A stretch of 64,000 bases of DNA, from contig JAOCPU010000086.1 of assembly GCA_035772785.1 (NCBI GenBank), positions 1-64,000 on the forward strand, given 5' to 3'. The notes below the pieces were generated by a model that made no database searches, was not told where the DNA came from, and saw nothing but the letters and a program-made list of their open reading frames with translations. Source of the DNA: Phlebiopsis flavidoalba (lineage: Eukaryota > Basidiomycota > Agaricomycetes > Polyporales > Phanerochaetaceae). A program made the position numbers and the translations under genes. The first letter of the stretch is position 1; each line of letters begins with the position of its first letter. Shown piece by piece: positions 60,207 to 64,000 of this stretch.

Positions 60207-61868
60207 TATGGAAGATCCAGCGATTGTGCAGGAGCTGAAGGACTTGTATGTGAATTACACACATTTATCTCTACCCCGCCTATATTTACCTTGATTATAC
60301 TCAGCATCTTCGGTACAACTACTTTTTACTCTGGGTTTGGCGCGGGTGAGTACTGTACATTGTAGCATCAAACTACTCTTACACATCAAGCTAGTCGTGG
60401 CCATATATGAGTATATGATAACGCCTCACGTTTGAAATTGAGGTCATTTTTTTCAAAGCGACCCTGGAGCATAACCTCTGTTTTGTTTCCTTTGTACCCG
60501 ATGGACAATGCTTGCCAATGCAATTGTGTCGGTTGCCCCCGAGCTCGTCCTTTCGGTAAGCTCAGGTACAGCATCAACCACTGCTGCCCTTACTCATACG
60601 ACGCATTTAGGGGTTGGTTTATTTATCCATTCACACCTCATTTTTTACAATATCGCTTTCAGATGCACAGCTCTCATGGTAGCGAGCGACATTAGCAACC
60701 TCGCCGGCATGTTGAAGTTGCAGGTTCAGCATGACTTTGATATCTTTCCCTAAGCGCTGTCTCGCATGACGATTTCCATTAGCCACGACTGCACTGAGAG
60801 TATATGCAATTTCTAATAAAACCCAGGGTTTCTATCATCAGTTGTTCTTGCACTTGGGATGGTACCAATTTGTTACGAACCTGTAAGTAGTGAAACTACT
60901 ATTTCCCACTTGATCATCATCATGACATGAGCGCTAATGATATCGACATCGTTTTCCGCCAGTATCTGTTCCTCAAAGAGCCTATCATATATGTTGGATT
61001 CCATTAAACACTTGTACCTCACTACCTCCAGATATTCGAGTGTACACATGTGAGTGTATTTCAAAATTTGGAATTAGCAAGAATGATTATAACAAGACGC
61101 GCTGTATTTTTCCAGCGGTAGGATGAGCCAGATGCAATCGGTTCACGTTTGACTTATTTTTGCTATCTTTTGAGCTCGATATTTAGCCAGGGGATGCGCT
61201 ATACTTGGAGACATACTAGTCCTAGCGGTTACATCGGAAAGCAACGTTTAAGAAATGAATGGCGAGAAGCAAGGACAAATTGAAGATCAATTCACGCATT
61301 ACTACATGCTTACTACGAGATGGTATGGTTCCTAATGCGATCTTGTTATATATAATTACGACGTAACTCAAGATAGCCCAGGTACTTGGTACTTCGGGTG
61401 CGCTACTAGCATTATGATGTTTAGAAGACTTGAATTCACCCAAGGGATGTGCGCAAGGGCTTTTCTTCTCGCAAATATACTACAGCTAGCACTGCCCACA
61501 GACACCCTTGTGGTACCGCTATGATGTCCCTATATCCCGGAAGGATTTCATAAGATAACATTTTTGCACCATAGGGAGGAGAATTCGATGTTGCCTTTGT
61601 TTCAACAATGGTATGTACGCTATTGCTTGACTCACAGATAAGTAAACGCGCATATTGATACTGTACCCCCAGCCTTCGATCTTGCTGAATCGGTTCATTA
61701 CAAACCTTCGCTCAGCATCTAGCGATGATGGATCAAGCTTTCATCCGTCCCAGATCTCGGTCCCCCATGTTCCAAGGGTCTGGTCAGCGGAAGGCTCAAT
61801 CTAGGAAATATCGGAGCTCCCCTTATTGTAGAAGCAGACGAGGATATTTTGACGGCTGGCGCCGGTGA
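60207..61868 (+). pseudogene. DUF6533-like membrane protein gene, copy B
   Basis: The ATG at 60,207 gives MEDPAIVQELKDL, then a GTATGT donor. After a short intron comes LRYNYFLLW, then a GTGAGT donor and a second intron. LVVAIYEYMIT follows, and after a frame change FEIEVIFFKRPWSITSVLF. Then come TTALRVYAISNKTQ (about 60,790), GTWYFGCATS (61,385) and a tail with NLRSASSDGSSFHPS and APLIVEADEDILTAG (61,697-61,868). Aligned to copy A the motifs agree in order and spacing, so the two arose by tandem duplication. Several frame changes suggest decay or assembly error. Confidence 0.55.
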
Positions 61869-62627
61869 TGATCACGCTCTTCAAGTATGCAAGGTTTCTT
61901 CCGGCAAAGAGCAAGGGTTTCTCTAAACGATGTGTCATTAGGTTCTTCAGGTTGGTGTATCTGAAAGGCCGTCTCATGCCGCTGTTTGAGAGTCGGGGGC
62001 CACTAATGAGTGATTCTTCTATTTTGGCTTCAGCGATTTCCTGTACAGGTGTTTAGTACTCTAGGCACCGTCTGCACGGTCGCAACGGTCGCACGATATA
62101 CGAGTGTAATATAGATAACATCATGTACGAGGGTGGGCGAGGGTCTAAAATGCACAACCAGACGAAGCAATACCTAACTTGTAGGGGCCATGGGCTGACA
62201 TCAAGTCCTTAGAGCAAAGTCGTCGCTCGATTGTCAGGGGGGGCAGCTTCAAGTTTTATCTGCCAGATAGGTACACCATGCTCACGTGTCGACTTCTATA
62301 CTTTGATCTCTTTCATCAATCATCATTCATATGTGTACATTGATTTACCTTGTGAATTCGTATACAGCTCGTTACATTTTTACATTACGGCTGGGACGAG
62401 TGAGAGCCCGTGGACAGCGCTTTTCAAACGTCGTGATGGTTCGTGCCTTACAGGTAGTATCTGAAGCGCGGGTGTCTGAAACAAGTTTCCGTCAGTTGGA
62501 TATTCTATCGCAAAGATCCTGGAGAATAGATGTTACTCACCGGTCTCCCAGGCTCCCCTAAATCATCGCCCAGCATCCCTTTCCGCTTGTCAGTCAAGCC
62601 AATGCTTCACCCCTTCGATGCCTTCTG
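61869..62627. other. No recognisable gene
   Basis: Short frames only. The plus-strand frame at 62,231-62,464 has no motif. Confidence 0.4.
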
Positions 62628-63940
62628 CTACGGTCCCGTAGGTTGATTGTCTCTCGGCCGGTAGCTCCACCAGATAATGGCGCCGGAGATTAGGGCGACG
62701 CCATAGAATAGAACGCCAAGTTGATTTGCATGCCCCTGGATGTACCCGCGTCGTGCCACACTCGCGCGCGGATTAGGTTTGGCCCGCAATGGGCGCCACA
62801 CGATGTTACCCAGTGGAAAAGATGAATCCAAGGAGCAGCGGCGCGCTTGTTCGAAGCCAGCTACGTTTGACGATAGCCATGCCCACATGGTTGAGATTGG
62901 AACAAACCTAGGAAAGTATCGTGAGTATATCAAGTCTATACGGGATGAGAAGAAGACGTACATGAACATGACGAAGAAGAACATGATGTATCTCACGATG
63001 AGGTTCTCGACCGTGATGAGGCACGATGAGAGCGACCAATCGCCACTACAATTCCCACGCAGTAGTGGACGAACCGTAAGTCCCCCAGCGGTCCTGGGTC
63101 CAGGATCCCAGAAATGAGAACCACGAAGAATCCGAGGAAAGTACGGCCAGACTGCCATCTAATTGTCGCGCTGGTGCCCTTGTAACCGAGGCCGGTGACG
63201 ACAGTCGGCAGGCTGAGGGATTGGATGCTGTATACCGGGATGTACGTCGAGAAATACATTACGCTCCAGACGTACGTGGCGCAGTCGGTAAACGCGGAGA
63301 GAAACCAAATGCTTCTTTGAGAACTCTTCGCGAGCCTTCAGCGCTCGGTCTGCCCTGGTTCCGTGAGATGATGATCTGCTGTTCGCGCTCGCTGAGCCCC
63401 ACGAGGACTTAAGCGCGCGATTCCGCGAGGAAGATGAGAGCCAGGAGACCAGAGATCCAATTGTATGATGACGCCAGTTCAACAATATAATCCACCTGTG
63501 ACATCAGCATAAGCGTCTGCCGTGAGCAGTCGTACACTTCTGTCACCGACCTCCAACCCGCGATTCCATGGGTACGCCATCTAGTGCGTGGATCGCGGTA
63601 GCGAGCAGACCACCTATTGCCAATTGCGTCAGCGGTGAGAAAGCCCAGATGCAGTCACCACTTACCAAAACGCGCCGGTCAGCTAAGGATCAATCAGCAC
63701 GAGGAAAGTGATTGGCATCAACTACTATACTCACGGATACAGTATGAATACAGAATAGCGTAGCCGACGGGCCCTGCCTAGTACGAGGATACCACAGTCC
63801 CACTAAGTTGTCACCGAATCATCAGGCCATCCTCGAACTGTGGGCTTGAGTAGGAAACTTACTCCAAAACACGATACCCGGGCAGGAAACCAGCTTCCGC
63901 CAGTCCAAGGAAGTATAAAACCGAGCCGCGATGAGCCCAG
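62628..63940 (-). CDS. MFS transporter, allantoate permease (Dal5-like) family, partial
   Basis: The anion:cation symporter branch of the MFS takes up organic acids, vitamins or small nitrogen compounds across the plasma membrane. From the window edge inward the frame reads YFLGLAEAGFLPG (helix 4 motif of this family), then LSEREQQIIISRNQ (central loop), VMYFSTYIPVYSIQSLSLPT with VVTGLGYKGTSATI, an intron (GTACGT...CTAG near 62,910-62,965), and VPISTMWAWLSSNVAGF. Then come GNIVWRPLRAKPNPRA and a last helix, HANQLGVLFYGVALISGAII, ending at 62,628. The stop could instead lie in the neighbouring frame, which gives a RRETINLRDR-type tail. At least three one-base shifts occur. The N-terminus is not fully visible and may run past the window end. 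Confidence 0.65.
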
Positions 63941-64000
63941 ATGATGACTTCACCAGGACGTGAGACAGCAAGTCATGCCCCACAAAAACCTTTGAGAACT

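Noticed and set aside
1..64000. Reverse transcriptase, retroelement LTRs, CRISPR arrays, rRNA genes
   Set aside because: I looked for polymerase motifs such as YxDD, long direct terminal repeats and regular spacer arrays and saw none.

Overview
The window looks like a nuclear segment from a mushroom-forming basidiomycete (Agaricomycetes). Genes are split by many short GT-AG introns of about 50-80 bp. Several genes belong to families typical of that group: a Plavaka-type transposase, F-box proteins, DUF6533-like membrane proteins, basidiomycete P450s and fungal MFS transporters. No function was confirmed by a search. All family calls rest on motifs recognised by eye.

Region 1 (about 0.2-27.6 kb) is repeat-rich and gene-poor. 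Two diverged arms of one repeat, about 3 kb each, face each other (left about 190-3,530; right about 24,467-27,570). Each arm carries a degenerate GC-rich minisatellite. The 21 kb between them holds a few unrecognised small genes (7.3, 9.8 and 14.1 kb) and one nested DNA transposon at 14,705-24,315. That transposon has matching terminal inverted repeats, a Plavaka-like transposase on the minus strand, and at least three cargo genes.

Region 2 (28.6-31.8 kb) holds an F-box gene and an unrecognised conserved-looking gene. Region 3 (33.9-46.6 kb) is the most interesting gene cluster. A VioB-like (iminophenyl-pyruvate dimer synthase) ferritin-fold gene and a LodA-like amino-acid oxidase gene are divergently transcribed across about 2 kb. 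A hypothetical gene and a cytochrome P450 follow. By analogy with the bacterial VioA/VioB pair (amino-acid oxidation followed by imine coupling), this may be an undescribed fungal amino-acid-derived metabolite locus. That is inference.

Region 4 (46.9-51 kb) is GC-rich and codes for two small unknown proteins and a hexose transporter of the MFS sugar porter family. 51-56.8 kb shows no gene. Region 5 (56.8-64 kb) has two decayed tandem copies of a DUF6533-like membrane protein gene and an MFS transporter of the allantoate permease (Dal5-like) family that runs to the window edge.

A cross-cutting feature is that nearly every recognisable gene carries one-base frameshifts, many inside homopolymer runs. 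These may be uncorrected long-read assembly errors rather than true pseudogenisation, so CDS coordinates below are gene spans and not clean reading frames.
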